Part shown: positions 53,135-61,246 of the stretch, piece after piece
Layout of the letters: each line of letters begins with the position of its first letter
Numbering within the stretch: the stretch's first letter is position 1
DNA from: Halopenitus malekzadehii
GTDB taxonomy: Archaea; Halobacteriota; Halobacteria; Halobacteriales; Haloferacaceae
Direction: 5' to 3'
DNA length: 64,000 nucleotides
Assembly (NCBI RefSeq): GCF_900108505.1
Contig: NZ_FNWU01000001.1
Span: 62,001 to 126,000 of the forward strand
Translations under genes and position numbers: made by a program
The notes under the pieces: generated by a model
What the model saw: only the letters and a program-made list of their open reading frames with translations
What the model was told of the DNA's origin: nothing
Database searches by the model: none

Positions 53135-53270
53135 ACACGTGGATGTACACATCCTACTCTTAAACCAACGACGCCGATTCTCACGACGTTGGAACACCGA
53201 TCGGCACGAACGGTTCGTGAAACGGAACAAGCGGGACCCGGATCGGCGACGTCGTGGCTGTCCCGTCCCG

Positions 53271-53495
53271 CTACTCCGAGTCGGCCTCGACGATCTCCGT
53301 CCCCGTCCCCCACTTGTCGAAGAAGGCGACGTAGCCGTAGATCCCGAACACGAGCAGGACGACGGCGACCAGGTACGGGATGATCGGCACGCTCAGTCCG
53401 AGGAACTCGAGCAGCGTGCGGAACTCGTAGAGCCCGACCCCGAGCACCGCGAGCGCGACCAGGAGGCCGCCGCGGGTGACCGACAGATCGACCAT
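53271..53495 (-). CDS. Small two-TM membrane protein at the end of the ba3 oxidase operon
   Basis: The 74-aa protein MVDLSVTRGGLLVALAVLG has two membrane helices and an acidic C-terminus (EIVEADSE). Its ATG overlaps the cbaA stop (ATGA-like TGATGG), implying translational coupling with the oxidase. Haloarchaeal ba3 operons carry small extra subunits (CbaD/CbaE and relatives) at this position; I cannot assign which. Likely an assembly or structural component of the oxidase. Confidence 0.75.
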   Translation of the reverse strand: MVDLSVTRGGLLVALAVLGVGLYEFRTLLEFLGLSVPIIPYLVAVVLLVFGIYGYVAFFDKWGTGTEIVEADSE

Positions 53496-55384
53496 CACGG
53501 CCACCCCCCGAGCCGGCCGCCGCCGAGCGCGTCGACCGCTCGGTCAGTGAGGAGCGCGATGGCGTCCGGGGCTCGGTCCACCAGGATCGAGAGCGCGTCG
53601 AGGACCATCGGGAACGCCTCGCCGCCGGGTCCGAACAGGCCGCCACGTTGGATGATCGCGACGATCGGGAGCGCGTACGCGAGGAGTACGAGCAGGACCG
53701 CGATCCCGCCCCACAGCCGGATGTTGTCGAGGACGAGCGGCGCGTCCTCCGGCCCGGAGATCGGCTCGGAGATCGTCTCTGCGAGCCCGTCAGTCCGGCT
53801 GTTCCCCATCGTCAGGACGACGTTGCTGAGGAACAACACGGCGGAGGCGAAGAGGATCGTCCCGCCGATGGCGATCTGGACGTTCAGCTCCTGGAAGCCG
53901 CCGAAGGCGGTTCCGTACTCGAAGCCGGCGTACTCGGGCTCAGCCGTCCGGCGTGGGGCGCCGAGCAGTCCCTGTGCGTGCATCGCGTTGGACATCAGGG
54001 CCATCCCCGCGAACCAGAGGACGACCTGCGCCAGTCCGATCTGTTTGCTGTAGATCGGCTTGTTGGTGATCTGGGGCCACAGCCAGTAGGTCGCCGCCAT
54101 GAACGTCAACGCGACGGCAGTCCCCACGGTGAGGTGGAAGTGGCCGGGAACCCAGATGGTGTTGTGGATGAGGTAGTTGATGTTCATTCCCGCGTTGACC
54201 ATCCCGGAGTAGCCGCCGGCCGCGAACATCAGCCCGGCGAGCATCATTCCGGTGAACGCCGGGTCACGCCACGGCAGCGTGCGCAGCCAGCCGAAGAGGC
54301 CGGTTCCGCCACGAACGCGGGCACCGTATTCCACGCTCGCGACGACGGTAAAGGCCGTCAGCAGGCTCGGCAACAGGAGGAACATCGTGTTCGTCATCGA
54401 GACGAATTTGAAGCCCTCCGCGATGCCCGGGTCGAGGTACTGGTGGTGGATCCCGACCGGGGTGGACAGCAGGAGGAACAGCACGAAGACCACCCGTGCG
54501 AGGGGGTCGCTGAACAGCCGGCCGCCGGCGATCGACGGCAGGACGGTGTACCACAGGAGGTACGCCGGCATCAGCCAGAAGTAGACGACCGGGTGGCCGA
54601 AGAACCAGAACAGCGTCCGCGTCAGCGTCGGATTGACCGTCTCGATCAGCCCCAGCGACCACGGCAGCAGGAAGAACAGCACCGAGATCGCCAGCGCCGA
54701 CGTCGCCACGTACCACATAATCGTCGTGGTCAAGACCATGAAGGTCTGCAGCGGGATCCGCTCGTCCGGGTTCTCGCGGCGCCAGGCGAGGTACGTCCGC
54801 CACCAGTCGAGCCCCGCCAGCCAGGTTCCGACGAGGAACACCGCCAGTCCGCCGTAGAACAGCGGGTGCGCCTGCAGCGGCGCGTAGAAGGTGAAGAGCA
54901 CGTCGGCGCTCAGGTCCACGGCGCTCGTGAACCCGGCGAGGATCGTGATCCCCGTCAGCGTCATCCCGACCGCCATCAGCCCGTACCACGCCCAGGAGAA
55001 CCGCGTGTTCACGAGCGGGCGGTCCAGGCTCCGCACGAGCGCCCAGGTGAACACGCCGACCAGGAAGAAGATGGTGAAGCTCAACACCAGGAACACGCCG
55101 TGAGCCGTGAGGAACGTGTAGTAGTCGACCGAGCTGAACGGCCGGGCGATCCCGGTCCGATGGAGCGTCTGGATGATCCCGAACGTCGTCCCGATCGCGA
55201 ACGCCAGGAACGCCCCGAGGAAGGTGGCCCGGACGATCCGCGCCTCCGCGGGGAACCGGTCGTAGAAGGTTCCCTCCGGGGTCGCGGCTCCATCCCCGTC
55301 CCCGTCCGGGTCGTCCTCGTTCGTTACTGGTTCATTGGTCGCGTCGGGCGACGTGGTCGCCGGTGCGTCCGCGGTCGCGGTCAT
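53495..55384 (-). CDS. cbaA: ba3-type terminal oxidase subunit I
   Basis: The 629-aa heme-copper oxidase subunit has about 13 helices. The binuclear-centre helix is FGHPVVYFWLMPAYLLWY; HHQYLDPG gives the paired His for CuB, and GHFHLTVGTAVALTF the heme ligands. The HPVVY in place of HPEVY is typical of the B (ba3) branch, as is the absence of the D-channel Asn-Asp motif. It reduces O2 to water with CbaB feeding electrons from halocyanin. An acidic N-terminal extension of about 35 residues precedes the first helix. Confidence 0.95.
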   Translation of the reverse strand: MTATADAPATTSPDATNEPVTNEDDPDGDGDGAATPEGTFYDRFPAEARIVRATFLGAFLAFAIGTTFGIIQTLHRTGIARPFSSVDYYTFLTAHGVFLVLSFTIFFLVGVFTWALVRSLDRPLVNTRFSWAWYGLMAVGMTLTGITILAGFTSAVDLSADVLFTFYAPLQAHPLFYGGLAVFLVGTWLAGLDWWRTYLAWRRENPDERIPLQTFMVLTTTIMWYVATSALAISVLFFLLPWSLGLIETVNPTLTRTLFWFFGHPVVYFWLMPAYLLWYTVLPSIAGGRLFSDPLARVVFVLFLLLSTPVGIHHQYLDPGIAEGFKFVSMTNTMFLLLPSLLTAFTVVASVEYGARVRGGTGLFGWLRTLPWRDPAFTGMMLAGLMFAAGGYSGMVNAGMNINYLIHNTIWVPGHFHLTVGTAVALTFMAATYWLWPQITNKPIYSKQIGLAQVVLWFAGMALMSNAMHAQGLLGAPRRTAEPEYAGFEYGTAFGGFQELNVQIAIGGTILFASAVLFLSNVVLTMGNSRTDGLAETISEPISGPEDAPLVLDNIRLWGGIAVLLVLLAYALPIVAIIQRGGLFGPGGEAFPMVLDALSILVDRAPDAIALLTDRAVDALGGGRLGGWP

Positions 55385-55935
55385 TGGTCACCTCCGCTTC
55401 CGTCGCCGTCGGTCGATCCCCCGGAATCGGTCGAGCCACCGGTCGACGACTCGAACTCGTCCTGCGGAACGACCTCGATCGTGGCCTCCATCCCGTGGTG
55501 GGCGGCCCCGCAGTACTCGTTACAGATGACCCCGTACTCGGTCGGCCCCCCGGTCTCGACGGTCAGCGTCGAAACCTCGCCGGGGATCACCATCGTGTTG
55601 GCGTTCGTTCCCACCACCTCGAAGCCGTGGGTCACGTCCCGGGAGGTCACCATAAACGTCACCGTGCTGTTCGCCGGTATCACGATCGGATCGGGCTCGA
55701 AGCCGAACTGGTAGGCGACGACGTACGCCTCGTACTCGTTCTCGCCCACCTGTTCGACGCGCGGCTCGGCGAAGCGGTCGTCCTCGTCGAGCGCCGTCGG
55801 ATCGACCGTCGGCTGGTCGGCGGCGACCATCGAGACGCCGGGGCCGACCGCGCCGTAGGTGACCGAACCGATCAGCAGCAGGATCAGTCCCAGTCCCAGC
55901 GCCAGCCAGATCTTCTCGTAGCTGTGAACGTGCAT
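55381..55935 (-). CDS. cbaB: ba3-type terminal oxidase subunit II (CuA)
   Basis: The 184-aa subunit has one N-terminal helix (KIWLALGLGLILLLIGSVTY) and a cupredoxin domain carrying the dinuclear CuA site: CNEYCGAAHHGM supplies two Cys, a His and the Met, and DVTHGFEV the other His. It accepts electrons from halocyanin. The C-terminal 20 residues are Gly/Ser/Asp-rich. It starts three bases after the small IIa-like gene and its stop overlaps cbaA (ATGA). Confidence 0.95.
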   Translation of the reverse strand: MHVHSYEKIWLALGLGLILLLIGSVTYGAVGPGVSMVAADQPTVDPTALDEDDRFAEPRVEQVGENEYEAYVVAYQFGFEPDPIVIPANSTVTFMVTSRDVTHGFEVVGTNANTMVIPGEVSTLTVETGGPTEYGVICNEYCGAAHHGMEATIEVVPQDEFESSTGGSTDSGGSTDGDGSGGDQ

Positions 55936-55938
55936 CGG

Positions 55939-56112
55939 TCACCCCACCACGATCAGGTCGTTCCCGAGGAACTCCACGAAATAGATGTACACCCACATCG
56001 TCACCAGGATGCAGAAATACACCAGGATCAACGCGAGGGTTCCCTTCGGGTCGAACGACTTCGGGTCCTCGATCAGTCCCGCCGCCGTCTGCTCGCTGTC
56101 TGTCGTACCCAT
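55939..56112 (-). CDS. Subunit IIa-like small protein of the ba3 oxidase (57 aa)
   Basis: This gene is too short for most ORF callers. It encodes MGTTDSEQTAAGLIEDPKSF, then DPKGTLALILVYF and a single membrane helix ending VEFLGNDLIVVG. The KGTLALILV followed by YIYFV resembles subunit IIa (34 aa) of Thermus ba3 oxidase. ATG 56112 and TGA at 55939-55941 put it first in the operon, three bases before the cbaB start. Its reading frame lies directly where a structural subunit is expected. Confidence 0.85.
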   Translation of the reverse strand: MGTTDSEQTAAGLIEDPKSFDPKGTLALILVYFCILVTMWVYIYFVEFLGNDLIVVG

Positions 56113-56212
56113 AGGCAAAAGTTACCGAACTCGGCCACTTATATTCGCAGGGTGGTCCCGCGGCCTGAGATCGCCCCACGTCTATTTATTCCCAGGCCTA
56201 CACGTTCAGGGT

Positions 56213-56416
56213 ATGGACTTTCCGCCGCAACGGATCGTGCTCCTCGGCCTCCTCGCGACGCCGACGGCGATCGTCTTCGCCCTCTCCCGCGGCGAGGCGG
56301 TCGTCGCGCTCGCGGTCGTCAACGTGCTCATCATCGTCGGGAGCCTCGTTCGGGCGACCGGCGGCGAAACCGGGTCGGCACACCACGATGCCGAGGCCGA
56401 GACGTCGGCCGCATAG
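56213..56416 (+). CDS. Small two-TM protein, cytochrome-ba3 oxidase-associated
   Basis: The 67-aa protein MDFPPQRIVLLGLLATPTAI has two hydrophobic helices (about 7-25 and 31-48) and a His/Glu-rich tail. It is divergent from the oxidase operon, 100 bases apart, and 23 bases before the copper ATPase. I recall small proteins of this form annotated as cytochrome-ba3 oxidase subunits in haloarchaea. A possible TATA is TATTTATTCC 26-32 bases upstream. Confidence 0.7.
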   Translation: MDFPPQRIVLLGLLATPTAIVFALSRGEAVVALAVVNVLIIVGSLVRATGGETGSAHHDAEAETSAA

Positions 56417-56439
56417 CCCAGGGAGAGCCTCGCTCCGAG

Positions 56440-59058
56440 ATGGCCACGTGCACCCTCTGTGATCTCCCCACGCCTGCGGACCCGGTCACCGGCCCCGACG
56501 TCGAGGGCGAGTTCTGCTGTCGGGGCTGTCTCGAGGTCTCCCGCTCGCTCGGCGGGATGGCGGGCCTCGAGGCGGCCGCCGAGGACGTCGACGCCGCGCT
56601 CGGCACCCAGGCCGGCTCAGCGACCGCCGATCCGGCGAGTACCGAGACTGCCGTCGACGCTCCGGCAAGCACCGAAGCCGTTGCCACCGATACGGCGGCA
56701 GCCGTGGACGACCTCGAGACGACGTATCTTCACGTCGACGGGATGCACTGTGCGACCTGCGAGCGCTTCCTCGAGGTGACCGCGGCACGGGCCGACGGTG
56801 TCGAGGCAGCGACCGCGAGCTACGCGACCGACACGGTTCGCGTCGACCACGACCCGGACCGGATCGACGATGCGGGCCTGACGGACGTCCTCTCGACCGC
56901 GGGCTACGAGGCCACCGATCGCCGGGACCGGTCGTCGACCGAGGACGATGCCGTCGACGTCGTCCGGTTCCTCGTCGGGGGCGGGCTCTTCGGGATGATG
57001 GCGATGCTGTGGTACGTCCTCTTTTTGTACCCGACCTACTTCGGCTACGCCCCGCTCGTCGATCTCGGCGGCCTCTCCGGTCGGTATCTGTTCGCGCAGA
57101 TCTGGGTGTTCACCTCGGTCGTGCTCTTGTATACCGGCTTCCCGATCCTTCGCGGCGCGTACGTGAGCCTTCGCGCCCGGCAGCCGAACATGGACCTCCT
57201 CGTGTCGCTCGCCGCGGTCAGTTCCTACGTCTACAGCACCCTGGCGATGCTCCTCGGGCGGACGGACCTCTACTTCGACGTGACGATCGCCGTCATCCTC
57301 GTGGTCACCGGCGGCGGGATCTACGAAACCCGGATCAAACGTCGTGCAACCGGCCTCCTCTCGGAGCTGACCGCCGCGATGGACGACACGGCCAGGCTGG
57401 CCGACGGCGAGGAGGTCCCGCTTGCGGACGTCGATCCCGGCGATCGCCTGCGGGTTCTCCCGGGCGAGCGCGTCCCGCTCGACGGGACGGTGATCGAGGG
57501 AACCGCCGCCGTCGACGAGGCGCTCGTCACCGGCGAGTCGATCCCGGACACGAAACGCCCCGAGGACGCCGTCCGCGGTGGAACGGTCGTCACCGACGCG
57601 CCGCTCGTCGTTCGCGTCGGCGCGGACGCGACGAGTACCCTGGACCGGCTCGTCGAGTTGCTCTGGGACGTCCAGAGCGCGCGCTCGGGCGCTCAGCGCT
57701 TGGCCGACCGACTCGCGACGGTCTTCGTCCCCCTCGTCGTGACGGTCGCCGTCGTCGTCGGCCTCCTTCGGCTGGCGAGCGGCGCGACCCTCTCCACCGC
57801 CGCCCTGGTCGCGCTCACCGTGCTCATCGTCTCGTGTCCGTGTGCGTTCGGGCTCGCGACCCCGCTCGCGGTCGCCGCCGGGATCCGCGAGGCTGCGGAG
57901 CGTGGGATCGTGATCGCCTCCGCGGCCGTCTTCGAGCGCGCCGGCTCGATCGACACGATCGTCTTCGACAAGACCGGCACGCTCACGGACGGCGAGATGC
58001 GCGTTCTCGATATTGAGCCCGTCATCGATACGCACCCGGCCGGCGGGTCGATCGACGATCCGAGCGACGCGGGCCAGATACTCGCCCGGGCCGCCGTCCT
58101 CGAGCGTGCCTCCCCACATCCGGTCGCGACGGCGATCGTCGACCGGGCGGAGACGACCACCGACCGGGTCGCCGACGGCGGTCGTCTCGAGGACGCGACC
58201 GGGATGGACGATTCCACTGACGCCGATCCGCCGTCAACCGCCGCCGATCCGTCACCCGCCGGTTCATCACTCGCCGCCAGCGTCGCCGCTGACACCAGCG
58301 TTGACGGAGGCGTCGATCCCGACCTCGATGTCGACGTGGCCGTCCGGGATCGCGGCGTCGTCGGAACGATCGATGGCGTCGACCATCGCGTCGGCCACCC
58401 ATCCCTGTTCGATGACTGGACGATCCCTGAGGCAGTCGACGCCCGCGTTTCGACCGTTCGGTCCCGAGGTAACGTTCCCGTGCTCGTCGGGTGGGACGGC
58501 GCCGTTCGTGGCGTGATCGCCGTCGGTGACGACGTGCGTGACGGCTGGGAGTCGGTCGTGTCGAACCTCGCCGATCGGGGGATGGAGATCGTCGTGTTGA
58601 CCGGCGACAGTCCCGAGGCTGCCTCGCGGTTCGAGTCACATCCGTCGATCGACCGCGTGTTCGCCGGGGTTCCGCCGGAGGCGAAAGCCGAGACGGTCTC
58701 CCGGCTTGCGGCGACGCGGTCAGTCGCGATGGTTGGCGATGGGAGCAACGATGCGCCCGCGCTCGCGGCTGCGACGCTCGGGATCGCGGTCTCGGGGGGG
58801 ACGGATCTGGCCGTCGATGCCGCCGACGCGGTCGTTCTCGAGGATCGACTGGCCGCGATCCCGGAGCTGTTCGCGCTGATCGCGGGGACGACCGGTCGGA
58901 TTCGTGCCAACCTCGGCTGGGCGCTCCTGTACAACGCGGTCGCGATCCCGCTTGCGGTCGCTGGGGTGTTGAATCCGCTGCTGGCCGCCCTCGCCATGGG
59001 GTCGAGCAGTCTCCTCGTGGTGCTCAACTCCTCGCGAGCGATCCTTGACGACCGCTGA
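56440..59058 (+). CDS. Heavy-metal (copper) P1B-type ATPase
   Basis: The protein has 872 residues. An N-terminal Cys-rich metal-binding region (CTLCDLPTPAD and FCCRGCLEV) is followed by an HMA domain with G101-M-H-C104-A-T-C107, then transmembrane helices with the C466-P-C468 transport motif, D510-K-T-G-T phosphorylation site, the SPHP motif and G766-D-G-S-N-D hinge. CPC plus HMA indicates Cu(I) or Ag(I) transport. The PF12156-like N-terminal Cys region is typical of ATPases (FixI/CcoI group) that supply copper to oxidases; the ba3 operon is adjacent. A Pro/Asp-rich insert occupies residues ~590-625. Confidence 0.94.
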   Translation: MATCTLCDLPTPADPVTGPDVEGEFCCRGCLEVSRSLGGMAGLEAAAEDVDAALGTQAGSATADPASTETAVDAPASTEAVATDTAAAVDDLETTYLHVDGMHCATCERFLEVTAARADGVEAATASYATDTVRVDHDPDRIDDAGLTDVLSTAGYEATDRRDRSSTEDDAVDVVRFLVGGGLFGMMAMLWYVLFLYPTYFGYAPLVDLGGLSGRYLFAQIWVFTSVVLLYTGFPILRGAYVSLRARQPNMDLLVSLAAVSSYVYSTLAMLLGRTDLYFDVTIAVILVVTGGGIYETRIKRRATGLLSELTAAMDDTARLADGEEVPLADVDPGDRLRVLPGERVPLDGTVIEGTAAVDEALVTGESIPDTKRPEDAVRGGTVVTDAPLVVRVGADATSTLDRLVELLWDVQSARSGAQRLADRLATVFVPLVVTVAVVVGLLRLASGATLSTAALVALTVLIVSCPCAFGLATPLAVAAGIREAAERGIVIASAAVFERAGSIDTIVFDKTGTLTDGEMRVLDIEPVIDTHPAGGSIDDPSDAGQILARAAVLERASPHPVATAIVDRAETTTDRVADGGRLEDATGMDDSTDADPPSTAADPSPAGSSLAASVAADTSVDGGVDPDLDVDVAVRDRGVVGTIDGVDHRVGHPSLFDDWTIPEAVDARVSTVRSRGNVPVLVGWDGAVRGVIAVGDDVRDGWESVVSNLADRGMEIVVLTGDSPEAASRFESHPSIDRVFAGVPPEAKAETVSRLAATRSVAMVGDGSNDAPALAAATLGIAVSGGTDLAVDAADAVVLEDRLAAIPELFALIAGTTGRIRANLGWALLYNAVAIPLAVAGVLNPLLAALAMGSSSLLVVLNSSRAILDDR

Positions 59059-59098
59059 CCAGTCGGGTGCTCGACGATCACCGACCAGTTGGAAGCCG

Positions 59099-59174
59099 GC
59101 CGTCGACGTCGTAACCATCAGCCGTCGACGTCGTAACCATCAGCCGTCGACGTCGTAACCATCAGCCGTCGACG
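59099..59174. repeat. 22-bp perfect tandem repeat after the copper ATPase
   Basis: Units at 59099-59120, 59121-59142 and 59143-59164 are identical (GCCGTCGACGTCGTAACCATCA), with a fourth partial unit of 10 bases. It lies in the gap between the ATPase gene and the next UspA gene and has no spacers. Confidence 0.93.
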
Positions 59175-59228
59175 CTGACGGATGTTCCGACGAACAACGT
59201 TTTTTAGGTGGGGCGTCGACTGCGGAGT

Positions 59229-59603
59229 ATGAAGGTCCTGCTCGGGATCGGCGGCAGCGACGATTCGCTTCGCGCGCTCGAACGGACGGTCGACCGCGCC
59301 GTCGCTGCCGGCGACGAACTCGTGGTTGCGGTGCTCGAGAACCCCGACTCCGACCGCACGCCTGCTGAGGTCGCCGAACACGTTGAGGCCACGCTCGTCG
59401 ACATCGACGCCGACATCGACGTCGAGGTTCGCCTCGTCGAGGGCGATCCGGGCAGTCGACTCGTCGATATCGCCGAACACGAAGGCTTCGACCGGATCGT
59501 GCTGGGCGGCGGTCAGACGAGCCCGATGGGAAAGATCACGCTGGGCAGCATCGCCGAGTTCGTCCTGTTGAACGCCAAGACGACCGTTACGCTCGTCCGA
59601 TGA
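59229..59603 (+). CDS. Universal stress protein-like (UspA fold)
   Basis: The 124-aa protein MKVLLGIGGSDDSLRALERT has the UspA fold, with LGGGQTSPMGKITLGSIAEFVL giving a G-x2-G type end motif lacking part of the classical ATP loop. The gene overlaps the following acetyltransferase gene by four bases (ATGA), so they are probably co-translated. Confidence 0.88.
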   Translation: MKVLLGIGGSDDSLRALERTVDRAVAAGDELVVAVLENPDSDRTPAEVAEHVEATLVDIDADIDVEVRLVEGDPGSRLVDIAEHEGFDRIVLGGGQTSPMGKITLGSIAEFVLLNAKTTVTLVR

Positions 59604-60154
59604 CGCCCGATCGCTTCCCCGAGACGGTCGCGGACGACTTCCCGTCCCCGCCGATCACGTTCACCGACCGCAACGACCGCGAGATCGAGGTCCGTGCCTA
59701 CGACGGAAGCGAGCAGGAACACGACGCGCTCGCGACGATGTACGAGGCGTTCGACCCGGCCGACCGCGCACAGGGGATTCCGCCAGGAGGCGCCGAGGAG
59801 ATCCGGCGATGGCTCTCGACGATCCTCGAAGGGGACTGTTACAACGTCCTCGCGTGGCACGGCGACGACGTCGCGGGTCACGCGACGCTCGTCCCGGCCT
59901 ACGACGACGCCGAGAGCTTCGAGCTCGCGATATTCGTCCTCCAGGAGTACCAGGAGGCCGGCATCGGGACCCGGCTCATCGAGGCCCTGCTTGGCCACGG
60001 ACAGGCGGCCGACGTCGAGGTCGTCTGGCTCACCGTCGAGCGCTGGAACCACGCGGCGGTCTCGCTGTACGAGAAGATCGGCTTCGAGACCGCCGACGCC
60101 GAGAGCTTCGAACTCGGAATGTCGCTCCGGCTGAACCCGCCGGAGACGGAATGA
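59600..60154 (+). CDS. GNAT-family N-acetyltransferase
   Basis: The 184-aa protein has the GNAT fold with acetyl-CoA-binding QEAGIGTRLIEALLGHGQA (Q/RxxGxG/A equivalent) and a C-terminal YEKIGFETADAE strand. Substrate unknown. It starts inside the UspA stop (ATGA). A UspA-GNAT pair suggests a stress-linked acetylation of protein or small molecule. Confidence 0.87.
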   Translation: MTPDRFPETVADDFPSPPITFTDRNDREIEVRAYDGSEQEHDALATMYEAFDPADRAQGIPPGGAEEIRRWLSTILEGDCYNVLAWHGDDVAGHATLVPAYDDAESFELAIFVLQEYQEAGIGTRLIEALLGHGQAADVEVVWLTVERWNHAAVSLYEKIGFETADAESFELGMSLRLNPPETE

Positions 60155-60196
60155 AAGCCGGCGTCGGACCGGTACTGGCGTCGACCGACATCCGGG

Positions 60197-60646
60197 TCAG
60201 ACCGACAGCACCGGCTGACTCGCGTACAACAACACGTATTCGGCTGCTTTCTCGAGCACCTCGCCCGGATCTCCCGAGACCGGCTCCCGCGGCACGACGA
60301 GGAAGTCGGCGTCGACCTCCTCGGCGGTGTCGAGGATGACGCTGCCCGGATGGGTCGTTTTCACCTTCGTCGAGAAGCCGTACGCGATGGAGGTCGTCAC
60401 CGAGACGCCCCGTTCGTCGGCCCGATCGAAGACGGTCTCGGTGAACGACTCCGTGTCGGTCGCGACGACCGACTCGTCGACCGCGCCGGTTTCGATCCCC
60501 CGTGCGACGTCCTCCCCGAGGACGTACACCGCGTGAACGGTCGCATCGTACTCCTCGGCGATCGCGATCGCGTGCTCGACCGCCTGCTGTGACTCGTCGC
60601 TACCGTCTACGGGGGCCAACACCAGGTCGATGTCGAGGGTCGCCAT
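60197..60646 (-). CDS. Universal stress protein (UspA family)
   Basis: The 149-aa UspA-like protein begins MATLDIDLVLAPVDGSDESQ. The usual ATP-loop G2xG9xG(S/T) at the end is absent: the C-terminal region reads REPVSGDPGEVLEKAAEYVL. This puts it in the non-ATP-binding or altered class. It is divergent from the next UspA gene. Confidence 0.88.
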   Translation of the reverse strand: MATLDIDLVLAPVDGSDESQQAVEHAIAIAEEYDATVHAVYVLGEDVARGIETGAVDESVVATDTESFTETVFDRADERGVSVTTSIAYGFSTKVKTTHPGSVILDTAEEVDADFLVVPREPVSGDPGEVLEKAAEYVLLYASQPVLSV

Positions 60647-60739
60647 GTTCTATCGGTTCGTCTCGCCCCTCAAAAACCCCCCTGTCCCGACCGCTCCTCG
60701 AGCGGCCCTTTTAAGCACGGGGCGGCTGAACCGTCGCGT

Positions 60740-61168
60740 ATGTTCGACACCATCGTCATCGCCACCGACGGCTCCGACAGCGTGCGTCGCGCCGTCGACG
60801 TCGCGCTCGACCTGGCAGACCGCTTCGACGCGACGGTTCACGCGCTGTACGTGATCGACAGCGGCGAGGTCGAATCCTCACCGGACGAGGTCCGTGACGA
60901 CCTCCGTGACGCGCTCGACTCCCGCGGTCGGGAAGCGATCGAGGCGGTCGAACACGACGCCACCGTCCCGGTCGAGACCGCCGTTCGGGAGGGTCGCCCG
61001 GCGGCCGAGATCTCGGCGTACGCCCGCGAGGTCGACGCCGACGCCGTCGCGACCGGGACTCGCGGTCGCCACGGCGAGAACCGGTTCCTCATCGGGTCGG
61101 TCGCCGAGCGTGTCGTCCGAACCTGCCCCGTTCCCGTCCTCACGGTCCGCCAGCTCTCCGGGGAGTGA
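60740..61168 (+). CDS. Universal stress protein (UspA family)
   Basis: The 142-aa UspA protein MFDTIVIATDGSDSVRRAVD carries GTRGRHGENRFLIGSVAERV, which matches the ATP-binding loop (GxxGxxxxxxxxGS). Its N-terminal VIATDGS matches the family. It is one of a set of diverse UspA paralogues near the oxidase genes. Confidence 0.92.
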   Translation: MFDTIVIATDGSDSVRRAVDVALDLADRFDATVHALYVIDSGEVESSPDEVRDDLRDALDSRGREAIEAVEHDATVPVETAVREGRPAAEISAYAREVDADAVATGTRGRHGENRFLIGSVAERVVRTCPVPVLTVRQLSGE

Positions 61169-61246
61169 GGCGGCTCCGATCGTCGAGCGACCGGGCCGGC
61201 GTCCACGGAACCGCGGAGTTTTCCACGTCCCGCCCGTCGCTCGCGT

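Noticed and set aside
53648-55714. A 688-codon plus-strand open frame opposite the oxidase genes
   Set aside because: The composition is dominated by Arg, Glu and His as expected for the complement of a membrane protein gene; cbaA and cbaB lie on the other strand.
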